Shown here: positions 8,451 to 17,014 of the stretch, piece by piece
How positions within the stretch are numbered: position 1 is the stretch's first letter
Layout: each line of letters begins with the position of its first letter
Assembly: GCA_964581465.1 (NCBI GenBank)
Contig: CAZOOP010000036.1
Span: forward strand, 1-43,068
Reading direction: 5' to 3'
Length of the DNA: 43,068 bases
From: WJMB01 sp964581465
GTDB lineage: Bacteria; RBG-13-66-14
Program-made: the position numbers and the translations under genes
The notes under the pieces: model-generated
What the model was told of the DNA's origin: nothing
Database searches by the model: none
The model's input: only the letters and a program-made list of their open reading frames with translations

Positions 8451-9440
8451 TCACTCCCGGGAGGTCCAGAACTGGCGGCGGCCCAGGGCGTCGTGGAGGT
8501 GGAAGAGACCCAGGGGACACCCATCGTCGATAACGACCAGGGCGGTGATGTTGTGGCTTTCCATCAGGGCCACGGCGTCCTCGGCGCTCTTCTCCGGCGT
8601 GATCGTCTTGGGAGTTGTCGACATTACCGTCTCGGCGGCGGGTTTCTCGGCGGCACGCCCCGTTACCAGCAACCGCAGGACGTCACCGTTGGAGATCACC
8701 CCGGCCAGACGGCCGGTGTCGTCGACCACCGCGACGATGCCCTGGCGCTTCTCGGTAAGCACGGCGACGGTTTCGTCGAAACCTGCGGTGGTTTTCACGA
8801 CGGGGAAGCGCTCACCGGTTACCATCAGTTCTTTGACACTCAACGAGCGCAGGCGTTCGCCGAGGCGGCCGCCGGGGTGGAAGCGGGCGAAGTCGTCGGC
8901 CTTGAACTGGCGCAGCTCCATCAAGGCCACGGCCAGGGCGTCGCCCAGAGCCAGCGCCGTCGTGGTCGAGGTGGTCGGGGCCAGGTTCAACGGACAGGCC
9001 TCGCGTTCGACGGCGGCTTCCAGGGAGACAGTCGCCGACGCCGCCAGGGGCGAGGCGTCGTCGCCGACGACGGCGATCAGGGGCGCGCCGAGGGCGGCCA
9101 GGGGCTCGAGCAGGGCCAGCAGCTCCGTTGTTCGACCCGAGTTGGAGAAAGCCAGCACCACGTCGGCGGCGGTGACCATCCCCAGATCGCCGTGGGCGGC
9201 TTCACCGGGGTGGAGGAAGAAGGCCGGGGTGCCCGTCGAGGCCAGGGTGGCGGCGACCTTGTGGGCGATGTGTCCGCTCTTGCCCATCCCGGTGACCACG
9301 ACGCGGCCGCGGCAGTCGCGCAGCAGGCGGACGGCCCCGGCGAAGGAGTCGTCGAGGCGGGCGGCCAGGGCGTCCAGGGCGGCGGATTCGATCTCGAGGA
9401 CCTCGCGCCCGACGGCGATAAGCTGTGCGTTGGTTTTCAT
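8451..9440 (-). CDS. kdsD: Arabinose-5-phosphate isomerase (KpsF/GutQ family)
   Basis: The 329-residue protein has an N-terminal SIS sugar-phosphate isomerase domain (about 35-170, with VTGMGKSGHIAHKVAATLASTGTPAFFLHPGEA and SNSGRTTELL) and two C-terminal CBS domains (about 205-325). The family converts ribulose 5-phosphate to arabinose 5-phosphate, the first step of Kdo synthesis for lipopolysaccharide. kdsA and kdsC lie just upstream, which supports this role over the glucitol role of GutQ. ATG 9440 has no clear Shine-Dalgarno. The kds run is broken between kdsC and this gene by an AT-rich pseudogene. Confidence 0.92.
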   Translation of the reverse strand: MKTNAQLIAVGREVLEIESAALDALAARLDDSFAGAVRLLRDCRGRVVVTGMGKSGHIAHKVAATLASTGTPAFFLHPGEAAHGDLGMVTAADVVLAFSNSGRTTELLALLEPLAALGAPLIAVVGDDASPLAASATVSLEAAVEREACPLNLAPTTSTTTALALGDALAVALMELRQFKADDFARFHPGGRLGERLRSLSVKELMVTGERFPVVKTTAGFDETVAVLTEKRQGIVAVVDDTGRLAGVISNGDVLRLLVTGRAAEKPAAETVMSTTPKTITPEKSAEDAVALMESHNITALVVIDDGCPLGLFHLHDALGRRQFWTSRE

Positions 9441-9456
9441 GATAAGCTGGTTGGAG

Positions 9457-9555
9457 TTGACAAAAGCCGAAAACGTGCTATCCTTTCTCCGGCGGTTCGG
9501 CCGAAGGGTTGCTGCTCTGTGTGGTGGCTCTGAGGGCTTTACCGCCCCTTTTTTT
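9457..9555 (+). ncRNA. Candidate small RNA with its own promoter and terminator
   Basis: On the plus strand, -35 TTGACA (9457-9462) and -10 TATCCT (9479-9484) are spaced 16 nt apart. The predicted start near 9491 falls exactly at GGCGGT, which pairs with ACCGCC at 9541-9546, and seven T residues follow at 9549-9555. The implied RNA is about 65 nt and closed by its own ends. No protein frame is apparent. I found no match to SRP, 6S or tmRNA. It runs opposite to kdsD and to the DUF3800 remnant. Boundaries given include the promoter. Confidence 0.4.
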
Positions 9556-10424
9556 ATTCTCGTGAAGTATATGGGTCAGGTACGTAAACAATACCATAAA
9601 TATCTCTTGACAGACCATCAACAGTAATGGGGCTTCTATACTGCATTTTAGCAATAGATGGTCCAAATTCTTCTGCAATTTCCTCACGACATTCTGTTGA
9701 ATGATAGTACTTTAACCTAAAACCCCAATTTATACAATAGATGCATACGTCAGCTGCTTGTACAGGATAAGACATATCTGATGATACAAATAGTGGTACT
9801 GGAATTATCCTTGACGAACGATAACGTCCATTAGCAGTTAATGTGAAGTATTTTTGAAGTCTTGTTACGAAATTAATGTCTTGATCCTTATCGGTTTCTT
9901 CCATTATTAAAAAGCCATATTTATTTACGTTTTCTAAAAAAATAATAGTATCTCTCAAACAAAAATACAAAATCTTTTCTTAGAAAATCTCTATTAGTAG
10001 ATCCAGCTGGATTAGTAATGCCCCTAGGTATTAATGAAGCAAAAAGAACAGCTTTGTTATCAAGTAATAGCTGCATTATTCTTTGTGCAAATTCGAAGCA
10101 TGTCTGGTGATAGGCAATTACCTCATAGCCTGCTGGATTATTGCCGTCTTTATCAAGCAATTTATTACATAATGCCCGTCTTGTTGATGGATCGAGGGTT
10201 AATTATCTTGCTGTTTTATATCTTTCACTATTAAGTAACCGCTCACCTTTTATCTCCTTGCCAAAGCTATTCATCTCTCTACCGAACAATGCAATTTCCA
10301 ACTCCTTAATTTGGCGGATAAACGGCCAGATACGTTCATCTTTAAGCGCAATTCCTCCTCGGACCTCAAATGGTGTGTTTTTATGGTCGTGTCCGCTTTC
10401 ATCCAAGAAGAAAAGCCAACTCAT
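9554..10424 (-). pseudogene. DUF3800 protein, broken by a stop codon and a frameshift
   Basis: Three consecutive pieces together read as one DUF3800 protein of about 290 residues. The first piece starts at ATG 10424 after GAGGTG and begins MSWLFFLDESGHDHKNTPFE, the family's N-terminal DESGH motif. It meets an in-frame TAA at 10203-10205, after which the same frame continues into FAQRIMQLLLDN and KDFVFLFERYYYF. A one-base insertion in a run of seven A/T at 9936-9942 then shifts the frame to MEETDKDQDINF and PVQAADVCIYCINWGFRL, ending GIVYVPDPYTSRE. Both lesions are needed to explain the break, so sequencing error alone is unlikely, though the homopolymer shift could be one. DUF3800 proteins are uncharacterised and common on accessory DNA. 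The segment is far more AT-rich than its neighbours, which points to transfer. Confidence 0.88.
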
Positions 10425-10438
10425 TTTCACCTCGAATT

Positions 10439-11005
10439 CTAGATTTGGCCCCTCCGCCACGCCTCAACGAAGCCCCGCCAGACACCCTTGGCCTTGAGGA
10501 TCAGCTCGCAGACCTCGCGCACCACACCGCCGCCCCCCCGGGCGGCGCAGATGTAATGGACGTTCTCGCGGACGTCGACGGCGGCGTCGGCGGGGCAGCA
10601 GGCCAGCCCGGCCGCACTGAGCAACGGTAGGTCGTTGAGGTCGTCGCCGATGTAGGCCAGCTCCCGTGTCGTGCACGCGCACTCCTCGAGGACGCCTTCC
10701 AGCAGGGCGCCTTTATTCATCACACCCTGGTAACAGAACTCGAGGCGCAGCTCGTCGCTGCGACGGCCGACGGCCTCGGAGCTCTTGCCGGTGATCACGC
10801 CGCGGGCGATCCCGGCGCGACCGAGGAGGAACAGGCCCATGCCGTCCTTGACGTTGAAAAGCTTTAATGGTACTCCGGCGCCGTCAGCAACAATCTCGCC
10901 CCGGGTCATCACGCCGTCGACGTCTGTAAGCAAGACCTTCACACCGGCGGCGCGGTCGGTCAGGTCATCGATGCGGGCGCGACCCGGGTAGGCTGGGTTG
11001 CTCAA
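10439..11005 (-). CDS. kdsC: 3-deoxy-D-manno-octulosonate 8-phosphate phosphatase
   Basis: This 188-residue HAD-family phosphatase removes phosphate from Kdo-8-phosphate to give free Kdo. Motif I is TDVDGVMT (residues 27-34, nucleophile Asp28), motif II/III is ITGKSSEAVGRR (71-82) and motif IV is YIGDDLNDLPLL (118-129). The short length without a cap domain fits tetrameric KdsC. Translation probably starts at TTG 11005, six bases after GGAGG. It follows kdsA by 17 nt. The DUF3800 remnant begins 14 nt after its stop. Confidence 0.92.
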   Translation of the reverse strand: MSNPAYPGRARIDDLTDRAAGVKVLLTDVDGVMTRGEIVADGAGVPLKLFNVKDGMGLFLLGRAGIARGVITGKSSEAVGRRSDELRLEFCYQGVMNKGALLEGVLEECACTTRELAYIGDDLNDLPLLSAAGLACCPADAAVDVRENVHYICAARGGGGVVREVCELILKAKGVWRGFVEAWRRGQI

Positions 11006-11022
11006 GACGATCCTCCGTTGTG

Positions 11023-11880
11023 TCAGTCGAGGGTGATCTCTCCCAGTTCACGCCGCAGAGCGTCGAAGGCCAAGAGCTGACCGGCGAACTCGGCGAAGCG
11101 CTCCAGGGGCAGTTGGGTGGCGGCGTCGCTTTTGGCTCGTTGGGGATCGGGATGGACCTCGCAGAAGACGGTGTCGACACCGTAGGCGACGGCGGCCCGA
11201 GCCAGCGGCGGAGCCAGGCGGCGCAAGCCGCCGGAGTGTCCGGTGGCACCCCCGGGCTGCTGCAACGAGTGCGTGGCGTCATAGCAGATAAGGGCGCCGG
11301 TGGACCGCATCGCGGTCAGGGCGCGCAGATCGACCACCAGGTCGTGGTAGCCGAAGCTGTAGCCGCGCTCGGTGAGGATAATCCGCCGGCAGCCGCCGTC
11401 GAGGAGTTTGCCGACGATATGCGCCGTGTCGTCGGGAGCCAGGAACTGGCCGCGCTTGACGTTGACCGGCAGTCCGGTGGCCGCACAGGCCTCCACCAGA
11501 TCCGTCTGGCGGCAGAGGAAGGCCGGCACCTGGACGATATCGACGACCTCGCCGCTCGCGGCGGCCTCGGTCGGTGAATGCACATCGGTCAGCACGGGCA
11601 GGCCCGTCGTTTCGCGGACCTCGGTGAGCAGGCGCAGGCCCTCCTCGAGACCGGGACCGCGGAAGCTGGAACCCGAAGTGCGGTTGGCCTTGTCGTAGCT
11701 GGCCTTGAAGATCAGCCCCACCTCGAGATCGGCAGCGACGCGGGCCAGCTTCTCGGCCAGGCGCAGCAGAAAATCGCGGTCCTCGATGACGCAGGGACCG
11801 GCGATCAGCGCCAAGCGGCGGCCCAGCTCGACGGGGCCGACCTGGAAACGATTCGCGGGTTCTTGGGGGACGTCGCTCAC
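11023..11880 (-). CDS. kdsA: 2-dehydro-3-deoxyphosphooctonate aldolase (Kdo-8-P synthase)
   Basis: The 285-residue TIM barrel condenses phosphoenolpyruvate with arabinose 5-phosphate to form Kdo-8-phosphate. Characteristic segments are LIAGPCVIED (25-34), FKASYDKANRTSGSSFRGPG (58-77) and TDVHSP (116-121). The Cys at position 30 in GPC is compatible with the metal-dependent class, but the class needs an alignment to settle. GTG 11880 is preceded by GAGG. The gene heads the kdsA-kdsC-kdsD set, with palindromic element 3 filling the space between it and udg. Confidence 0.94.
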   Translation of the reverse strand: MSDVPQEPANRFQVGPVELGRRLALIAGPCVIEDRDFLLRLAEKLARVAADLEVGLIFKASYDKANRTSGSSFRGPGLEEGLRLLTEVRETTGLPVLTDVHSPTEAAASGEVVDIVQVPAFLCRQTDLVEACAATGLPVNVKRGQFLAPDDTAHIVGKLLDGGCRRIILTERGYSFGYHDLVVDLRALTAMRSTGALICYDATHSLQQPGGATGHSGGLRRLAPPLARAAVAYGVDTVFCEVHPDPQRAKSDAATQLPLERFAEFAGQLLAFDALRRELGEITLD

Positions 11881-11939
11881 GATGCGCCTCGAAAAAGATG
11901 GAGGTCAAGGATCGGTTCGGCCGACAATCCGCGCAACCG

Positions 11940-12130
11940 CCCCGATGGCGGCGAAACGATCCGTTCGGCGTACGTCGGCGCCCGGCCGGCGTTGGCACGT
12001 TTCTTGCAGCAGAGCGGGTAAGTCTGTCTTGACAACAACGGCCCCTTCCGCAAGAAACGTGCCAACGCCTCCGTGCGGGGACTCCAGAGGGTTTCGTGGG
12101 AGTGAGCCCCCGTTTCGCCGCCGTCCGGGG
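11940..12130. repeat. Nested palindromic element 3 (191 bp)
   Basis: The outer arms at 11940-11958 and 12111-12130 pair through GGCGGCGAAACG (12 bp perfect) and, after a short mismatch, CCCCG. The inner arms at 11988-12007 and 12050-12069 are perfectly complementary over 20 bp around a 42-nt loop. Spacers are 29 nt (left) and 41 nt (right). The right outer arm ends 1 nt before the udg stop codon. The left end lies 60 nt before kdsA. Confidence 0.93.
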
Positions 12131-12131
12131 G

Positions 12132-12884
12132 CTAGGCGGGCGGTGTGAGGTCCAGTTCGGCCATGATGAGCTGTAGGTCCTCCCAGACGTCGCGCTTGGC
12201 GGCGGGGTTGCGCAGGCAGTAGGCCGGGTGGTAGGTCACGGCGACGCGGGTGTCCTCGTTGTGGGGGTGGAAGCGCCCACGCAGGTTTTTCAGCGAGCTG
12301 TCAGTGTCCAGCAGGCGCATGGCGGCGTGGCGACCCAGGCAGCAGATGATCTTGGGCCGGATGGCGTCGATCTGGTAATCGAGGAAGGGGCGGCAGGCGG
12401 TGACTTCGTCGGGCAGCGGATCGCGGTTGCCCGGCGGTCGGCATTTGAGGACGTTGGCGATGTAGACCCGCTCCCGGGCCAGTCCCATGGCGTCGATCAT
12501 CTTATCGAGGAGTTTGCCGGCGCGGCCGACGAAGGGCAGGCCCCGGCGGTCCTCTTCAGCGCCCGGGGCCTCGCCGACGAACATCAGCTCGGCGGCCTCG
12601 TCGCCGTCTCCGAAGACGACCTTCTGCCGCGTTTCGGCCAGCGCGCAGCGGTTGCAGGCCAGGGCGTCCTCGCGACAGGCGCTCAGGTCGGCCCACGGGG
12701 CGGACGGGGACGCCGGAACGGCGGGGGTTTCATCGGCGGTAGGCGGGTTGTCGGCGACGGGCACGGGAGGGCTCTCCTCGGTTCGCGGGGCGGGGCGGGG
12801 ACGGGGCAGGTGGGTCAGGCCGCAGCGGCTCCAGATACGGAGCTGCTCGGCGACCAGCCGTCGCTTGTCGGTCTCGGTACTCAT
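12132..12884 (-). CDS. Family 4 uracil-DNA glycosylase
   Basis: The 250-residue enzyme removes uracil from DNA in base-excision repair. The glycosylase core shows VGEAPGAEEDRRGLPFVGRAG (residues 103-123), ANVLKCRPPGNRDP (143-156) and TYHPAYCLR (217-225). Cys77, Cys80, Cys148 and Cys164 are placed as the ligands of the family 4 [4Fe-4S] cluster. The first 60 residues are a proline-rich, low-complexity extension not needed for the fold and related in position to the N-terminal extensions of SPO1 polymerase-like homologues. The start overlaps the coaBC stop by 4 nt, so the two are co-transcribed. Confidence 0.93.
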   Translation of the reverse strand: MSTETDKRRLVAEQLRIWSRCGLTHLPRPRPAPRTEESPPVPVADNPPTADETPAVPASPSAPWADLSACREDALACNRCALAETRQKVVFGDGDEAAELMFVGEAPGAEEDRRGLPFVGRAGKLLDKMIDAMGLARERVYIANVLKCRPPGNRDPLPDEVTACRPFLDYQIDAIRPKIICCLGRHAAMRLLDTDSSLKNLRGRFHPHNEDTRVAVTYHPAYCLRNPAAKRDVWEDLQLIMAELDLTPPA

Positions 12885-14197
12885 TTATCTTCGGCGGGTT
12901 TTGTGTCGTCTACGCCCTCGAGTATCTCGTGGGGTTTCAGCGGCGAGCGGGCTTCCTTGATGCGCTCCTTGATGATGTCGACGACGCGGTCGATGATCAG
13001 GTAGGCCAGGGTGCGTTTGGCCAGCTTGGGATAGCGCTCGACGGTCCCGCCGCGGTCGATCATCGTCACGACGTTGGTGTCCACGGCGAATCCCGCACCC
13101 TCGACGTTGGGGTCGTTGGCGACGATGAGGTCCAGGTCCTTCTCCTCGAGCTTGCCCTGGGCGTTGCGCTCGAGGTCCCGGGTCTCCAGGGCGAAGCCGA
13201 CGTGGATGCGCCGTCCCTTGCGCTCGCTGACCAGGTGGAGGATGTCCGGTGTGCTCTTGAGTTCGACCTGTAGCTCGGAGCCGGCCTTCTTGATCTTGTC
13301 CTCGCTTTTGCGCACCGGGGTGAAGTCGCTGACGGCGGCGGCGGAGACGAAGATGTGACAGTCGCCGTAGCTGCGCTCGACGGCCTCCATCATCTCGACC
13401 GCTGTGGTGACGCGGTGGAAGCGCACGCCGGTGGGCGGTACCAGGGAGGTGGGCCCGCTGATCAGGGCCACCTTGGCCCCGCGTAGACGGGCGGCCTCGG
13501 CCAGGGCGAAGCCCATCTTGCCCGTGGCCGGGTTCGAGATGAAGCGTACCGGGTCCAGGGCCTCCCGGGTGGCCCCGGCGGTGATGAGGATGTTGAAGCC
13601 GTCGAGGTCCTGGGACTGGCTGAGCAGCTCGAGGGAACGGAAGAGGATGTCGTCGACGGGGGCCAGGCGTCCGGCGCCGATCTCGCCGCAGGCCAGCTCG
13701 CCCTCGGCCGGATCGACGAAGTGATAGCCGAAGCCCTTGAGTTCGCGGACGTTGCGCTCGACCACCGGGTTGGTCCACATCCGGGTGTTCATCGCCGGGC
13801 AGATGATCAGCGGGCACTTGAGCGCCAGAACGGTGGTGGAGAGCAGGTCGTCGGCGACGCCGTTGGCCAGTTTGCCCAGGACGTTGGCCGTGGCCGGGGC
13901 GATGACGGCCAGCTCGGTCTCCCGGGCCAGGTCGAGGTGGCGGTAGCGGGGCAGCGCGCCGTCGCCGGAGAACATGGCCGTATGGACCTCGCGGCCGGTC
14001 AGCGAGCTGAAGGTCACCGGGGAGACGAAACGGGCGGCGTTCTCGGTCATCACGACGTCGACCAGCACGCCCTCCTTGACCAGCCCCCGGGCCAACTCGC
14101 AGGCCTTGTAGGCGGCTATACCGCCGGTGACGCCCAGCAGCACGCGGCGTCCGCTGATGCGCTCCTTGTCGATGGCGCTGTCCCTGACATCATCCAT
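12881..14197 (-). CDS. coaBC: Bifunctional phosphopantothenoylcysteine decarboxylase/synthetase
   Basis: The 438-residue product carries out two coenzyme A steps: joining cysteine to 4-phosphopantothenate (CoaB) and decarboxylating the product (CoaC). The N-terminal flavoprotein half has GVTGGIAAYKACEL, the active-site His in YRHLDLA and PAMNTRMW. The C-terminal half has ITAGATREALDPVRFISNPATGKMG and the AAVSDF segment. A longer upstream frame exists, but ATG 14197 has GCAGGTG at the right distance and follows an extended -10 promoter by 37 nt. It overlaps udg downstream. The CoA gene coaE lies elsewhere in the window. Confidence 0.93.
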   Translation of the reverse strand: MDDVRDSAIDKERISGRRVLLGVTGGIAAYKACELARGLVKEGVLVDVVMTENAARFVSPVTFSSLTGREVHTAMFSGDGALPRYRHLDLARETELAVIAPATANVLGKLANGVADDLLSTTVLALKCPLIICPAMNTRMWTNPVVERNVRELKGFGYHFVDPAEGELACGEIGAGRLAPVDDILFRSLELLSQSQDLDGFNILITAGATREALDPVRFISNPATGKMGFALAEAARLRGAKVALISGPTSLVPPTGVRFHRVTTAVEMMEAVERSYGDCHIFVSAAAVSDFTPVRKSEDKIKKAGSELQVELKSTPDILHLVSERKGRRIHVGFALETRDLERNAQGKLEEKDLDLIVANDPNVEGAGFAVDTNVVTMIDRGGTVERYPKLAKRTLAYLIIDRVVDIIKERIKEARSPLKPHEILEGVDDTKPAEDK

Positions 14198-14240
14198 TGT
14201 CGCACCTGCCCGGTTGGGGTAATTGTCTACGTTCCCGAAG

Positions 14241-14249
14241 ATTATACCA
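14241..14249 (-). promoter_or_regulatory. Extended -10 promoter of coaBC
   Basis: On the minus strand the sequence TGGTATAAT is a perfect extended -10 element (TGnTATAAT) with no convincing -35. The start of transcription would be near 14234, giving a leader of about 37 nt. The same TGnTATAAT form precedes coaE. Confidence 0.7.
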
Positions 14250-14281
14250 TTTACGCCCCCGGCCTTTCGAGGGTCGCGCAA

Positions 14282-14934
14282 ACTCCCCCGACCGAAGATA
14301 TGCGATAGGGTTATTGTGGTGATACTGTCGCATTACGCTTATTATTGTAAGTAACTGCATATCCCGTCCGGCCCGGATCGTAGTTCTTTCCCGCCGATAT
14401 AGCACCTGATGTCGACCAGATATTTGTCAAACAAAGAACAGGTGTAAAGTGGCAGCGAAAACGGGTCTGGTCTTTAGCGAGCCCAGATATCGGCACACTT
14501 GTATGCGTCCTGAGAGCTGCGTTTTAACTACCTTTAAGTGCAGTTATAGCATGTAATTAGGGTGTGGCACATGCCTGTTTGCTCAAGTAAAGAACTTTTT
14601 CGGATGGGCGATAAAGGCCCAACAATAATATCCAAATCAGCTTGAGTTGGTCCGATCACGTTCCATGATGGCCTAGGTGTTAACTCAAGCGGTAGTCTGC
14701 TGTTTGCATCTCACCCACTATCAGCCAATATAAACTGTGAGCGTGTCCAACACTTAACCGATTCCAGTAGCACGAAAACCAAGTCGATTCTGATCGCCAC
14801 AAATCGGCAGTTCGATAATGGCGGATTTATGAGCTATAAAGCTATGAATGACAATCTATTAACGAGAAGTGATGGTCCAACAATAAGTGATAATCCCTAT
14901 CTGTCATGACAATTCGGTGACCACAGAAGCGCGA
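14282..14934. other. AT-rich spacer holding a diverged 227-bp repeat
   Basis: No gene is supported. Positions 14446-14672 are homologous to 33875-34101 (see the repeat entries). Next to the right end, GCTTGAGTT (14640-14648) pairs with AACTCAAGC (14682-14690), a 9-bp inverted repeat around the conserved GGTCCGATCACG motif. Confidence 0.6.
14446..14672. repeat. Diverged intergenic repeat, copy A (partner at 33875)
   Basis: The left end (14446-14519) aligns with 33875-33948 at roughly 70 percent by eye, with shared blocks AAAGTGGC, TAGTCTT-like, AGCGA.CCCAG and CGCAC-like..CTTGTAT. The right end (14647-14672) aligns with 34076-34101 through TTGGTCCGA.CACGTTCCATGATG. The distance between the two blocks is the same in both copies, so the whole 227 bp is collinear. 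Confidence 0.75.
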
Positions 14935-14958
14935 GGCGGAGTCGCTTGCGACTCCGCC
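14935..14958 (-). terminator. Hairpin downstream of glutamine synthetase
   Basis: GGCGGAGTCG and CGACTCCGCC form a perfect 10-bp stem with a CTTG/CAAG loop, 34 nt past the glnA stop codon. No U-tract follows on the minus strand, so it may be an RNA-end stabilising hairpin rather than a classical intrinsic terminator. Confidence 0.65.
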
Positions 14959-14992
14959 GGATAAGCATATACAGACAATGGAGCGCCCCAGC

Positions 14993-16483
14993 CTACAGGT
15001 CGTAGTACAGGAACAGCTCGTAGGGGTGCGGGCGGTTGATCAGCACGGCGATCTCGTTGTCGTACTTGTACTTGAGGTAGGCTGAGATCAGGGCGTCGTC
15101 GAAGACGCCGCCGCGCTTGAGGTACTCGTTGTCCCGCTCCAGGGCGTGCAGCGCCTGGACAAAGTCCCGGGGCAGGACGTGGTCCTTGCGGTCCTGACCG
15201 GTGAGCTCGGCCATCCGGGTGGTGCCGTCGGCGCCGTAGGGTCCGAAGCCCAGCTCGGTGGGGTCCAGGGCTTTCTCGATGCCGTCGAGGCCGGCCATCA
15301 GCATCGCCGCCAGCATCAGGTAGAGGTTGGCGGTGGCGTCGCCGGAGCGGAACTCGACGCGGCGCTTCTGCGGCGAGGCGTAGGCCGGGACGCGGCAAGC
15401 GGCCTCGCGGTTGGCCATGCCGTAGAACAGCCAGACCGGAGCCTCGTAGCCCTCGACCAGCCGCTTGTAGGAGTTGGTACTGGCGTCGGTGATGGCGGCC
15501 AGGCTGCGGCCGTGGGAGAGGATCCCGGCGGTGTAGGCCCGGGCGAGCTCGTTGAACCCCGTGGAATCGTCGCCGGCGAAGGCGCTGTCACCGTCGTCCT
15601 TGATCAGATACTGGTGGACGTGCATGCCGTTACCGGCGACGCCGTAGATCGGCTTGGGCATAAAGGTGGCCGTTTTGCCGTTGACGTAGGCCAGGTTCTG
15701 GATGACGTACTTGCTCCAAACGCCGTTGTCGGCGGTGCGCACCAGGCGGTCGAAGAGCAGCTCGATCTCGCATTGGCCGGGACCGCCCACCTCGTGGTGG
15801 TGATACTTGATCGGTACGCCCATCTCGATGAGCAGCCGGACCATCTCGTTGCGCAGCTCGTAGGTCTTGTCGACGGGGTTGCAGGCGTGGTAGCCGGCCT
15901 GGTGGCGGATCTGGTAGCCGGTGTTGCCGAACTCGCTGCGGGCGAAGTTCCAGTCGGCCTCCTCGCAGTCCAGCCGGTAGCCCAGGGAGTCGTCGCGCTT
16001 GGTGAAGACCATCTCGTCGAAGATGAAGAACTCGAACTCCGGGGCGAAGAGGCCGTCGGCGGCGGCGAAGCGCTTGGCGAGTTCGTTCTGCTTGAAGAAC
16101 TCCTTGGCGTAGGCGACGGCCCGTTTGGCCACACCGCGAGGATCACCGGTGAAGGGTTCCTTGCTGGCGGCGTCGGCGCAATCGCAGATGAAACTGACGC
16201 AGTTGTCGTCCCAGAAGACGTCGGTCATCGCCGTGGTGCGGTCGGGGAGCAGCACCATGTCGCCGCCGGTGACGTCGCGTTGGAAGCCGGGGATCGACGA
16301 GCCGTCGAAGCCGACCCCCTTGGTGAAAAGGGACTCGGCGAGCGACTCCACGGGCAGGGTCAGGTGGTGCCAGCGGCCGGGCAGGTCGATGTACTTGAGG
16401 TCGACGGTGGTCACCTCGTCGGCGAGGAGCTTCTCCTTGATCTCGGCGATCGGGGTGTCGGCGTCGAAATCGTAACGCAGCAT
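14993..16483 (-). CDS. glnA: Type I glutamine synthetase
   Basis: The 496-residue enzyme makes glutamine from glutamate, ammonia and ATP. Family landmarks are VGFDGSSIPGF near the N terminus, APEFEFFIFDE (metal-binding Glu), HEVGGPGQCEIEL, FMPKPIYGVAGNGMHVHQ and NREAACRVPAY. ATG 16483 follows GGAGG at ideal spacing; the longer frame to 16519 lacks such a site. The NLYDLPPE segment that carries the adenylylated Tyr in enterobacterial GlnA is absent; the equivalent stretch reads KALDPTELGFGPYG. Control by adenylylation is therefore doubtful. It is monocistronic, with AT-rich spacers on both sides and palindromic element 4 about 530 nt upstream. Confidence 0.95.
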   Translation of the reverse strand: MLRYDFDADTPIAEIKEKLLADEVTTVDLKYIDLPGRWHHLTLPVESLAESLFTKGVGFDGSSIPGFQRDVTGGDMVLLPDRTTAMTDVFWDDNCVSFICDCADAASKEPFTGDPRGVAKRAVAYAKEFFKQNELAKRFAAADGLFAPEFEFFIFDEMVFTKRDDSLGYRLDCEEADWNFARSEFGNTGYQIRHQAGYHACNPVDKTYELRNEMVRLLIEMGVPIKYHHHEVGGPGQCEIELLFDRLVRTADNGVWSKYVIQNLAYVNGKTATFMPKPIYGVAGNGMHVHQYLIKDDGDSAFAGDDSTGFNELARAYTAGILSHGRSLAAITDASTNSYKRLVEGYEAPVWLFYGMANREAACRVPAYASPQKRRVEFRSGDATANLYLMLAAMLMAGLDGIEKALDPTELGFGPYGADGTTRMAELTGQDRKDHVLPRDFVQALHALERDNEYLKRGGVFDDALISAYLKYKYDNEIAVLINRPHPYELFLYYDL

Positions 16484-17014
16484 AATCCTCCAGAGTAGTG
16501 AAGATGACGGCGGGTTCACGGATTGTATCTTTTGTTGATGATTATTACCAGTTCATGACATATCCAGCTTTTAATATATCTTTGGGATTATCACAGAAAA
16601 CTGAACCATTGTCTGTTGCTTTTCAGGGCGGCTACTAGTTATTGGTTCTTGATTCTCGTTTTACAGATGGCGTCAGCTAGACTAAACGCCAGGATGATCC
16701 AAGGACTAAGCCAGGCAACAGCCTGTTATTAGCTTGTCCATCACCAGTTGAAGCCAACGGTTCAACCAGCGGGATCAACAGCTTTCTGGTTATACGCAGC
16801 ACGAAGTACAGGCAAAGCCGGGTGCCGAAAACAACTGCCGGAATGTGACATTTAATCGAGCTAGAATGGATTCATTAACAAGATGTTAGAAGTATACTCC
16901 GATTCAAATGCGAGTGGTAATCCCTTCCGGAAAGACGAATAGTTCTTATTGCATCTCGCGAAGCACCAACCACGACTCTGTTCCGTCGCAGTACCATTGA
17001 GCGTGCGCCGCCAT
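16484..17014. other. AT-rich spacer upstream of glnA, no gene seen
   Basis: No gene is supported. The glnA promoter must lie in its left part, but I could not pick one reliably. Positions 16580-16607 (CTTTGGGATTATCAC, six variable bases, CTGAACC) match 33404-33432 with the same spacing, a second sign that these spacers are diverged copies of one another. Confidence 0.55.

Noticed and set aside
9491..9555. Bacterial SRP (4.5S) RNA
   Set aside because: The conserved domain IV sequence with GGUCAGG and GGAAGG/AGCAGCC symmetric loop is not present on either strand.
15146..16498. 450-codon plus-strand frame opposite glutamine synthetase
   Set aside because: It is the complement of a highly conserved gene. 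Composition is Val/Gly/Glu-rich without motifs.
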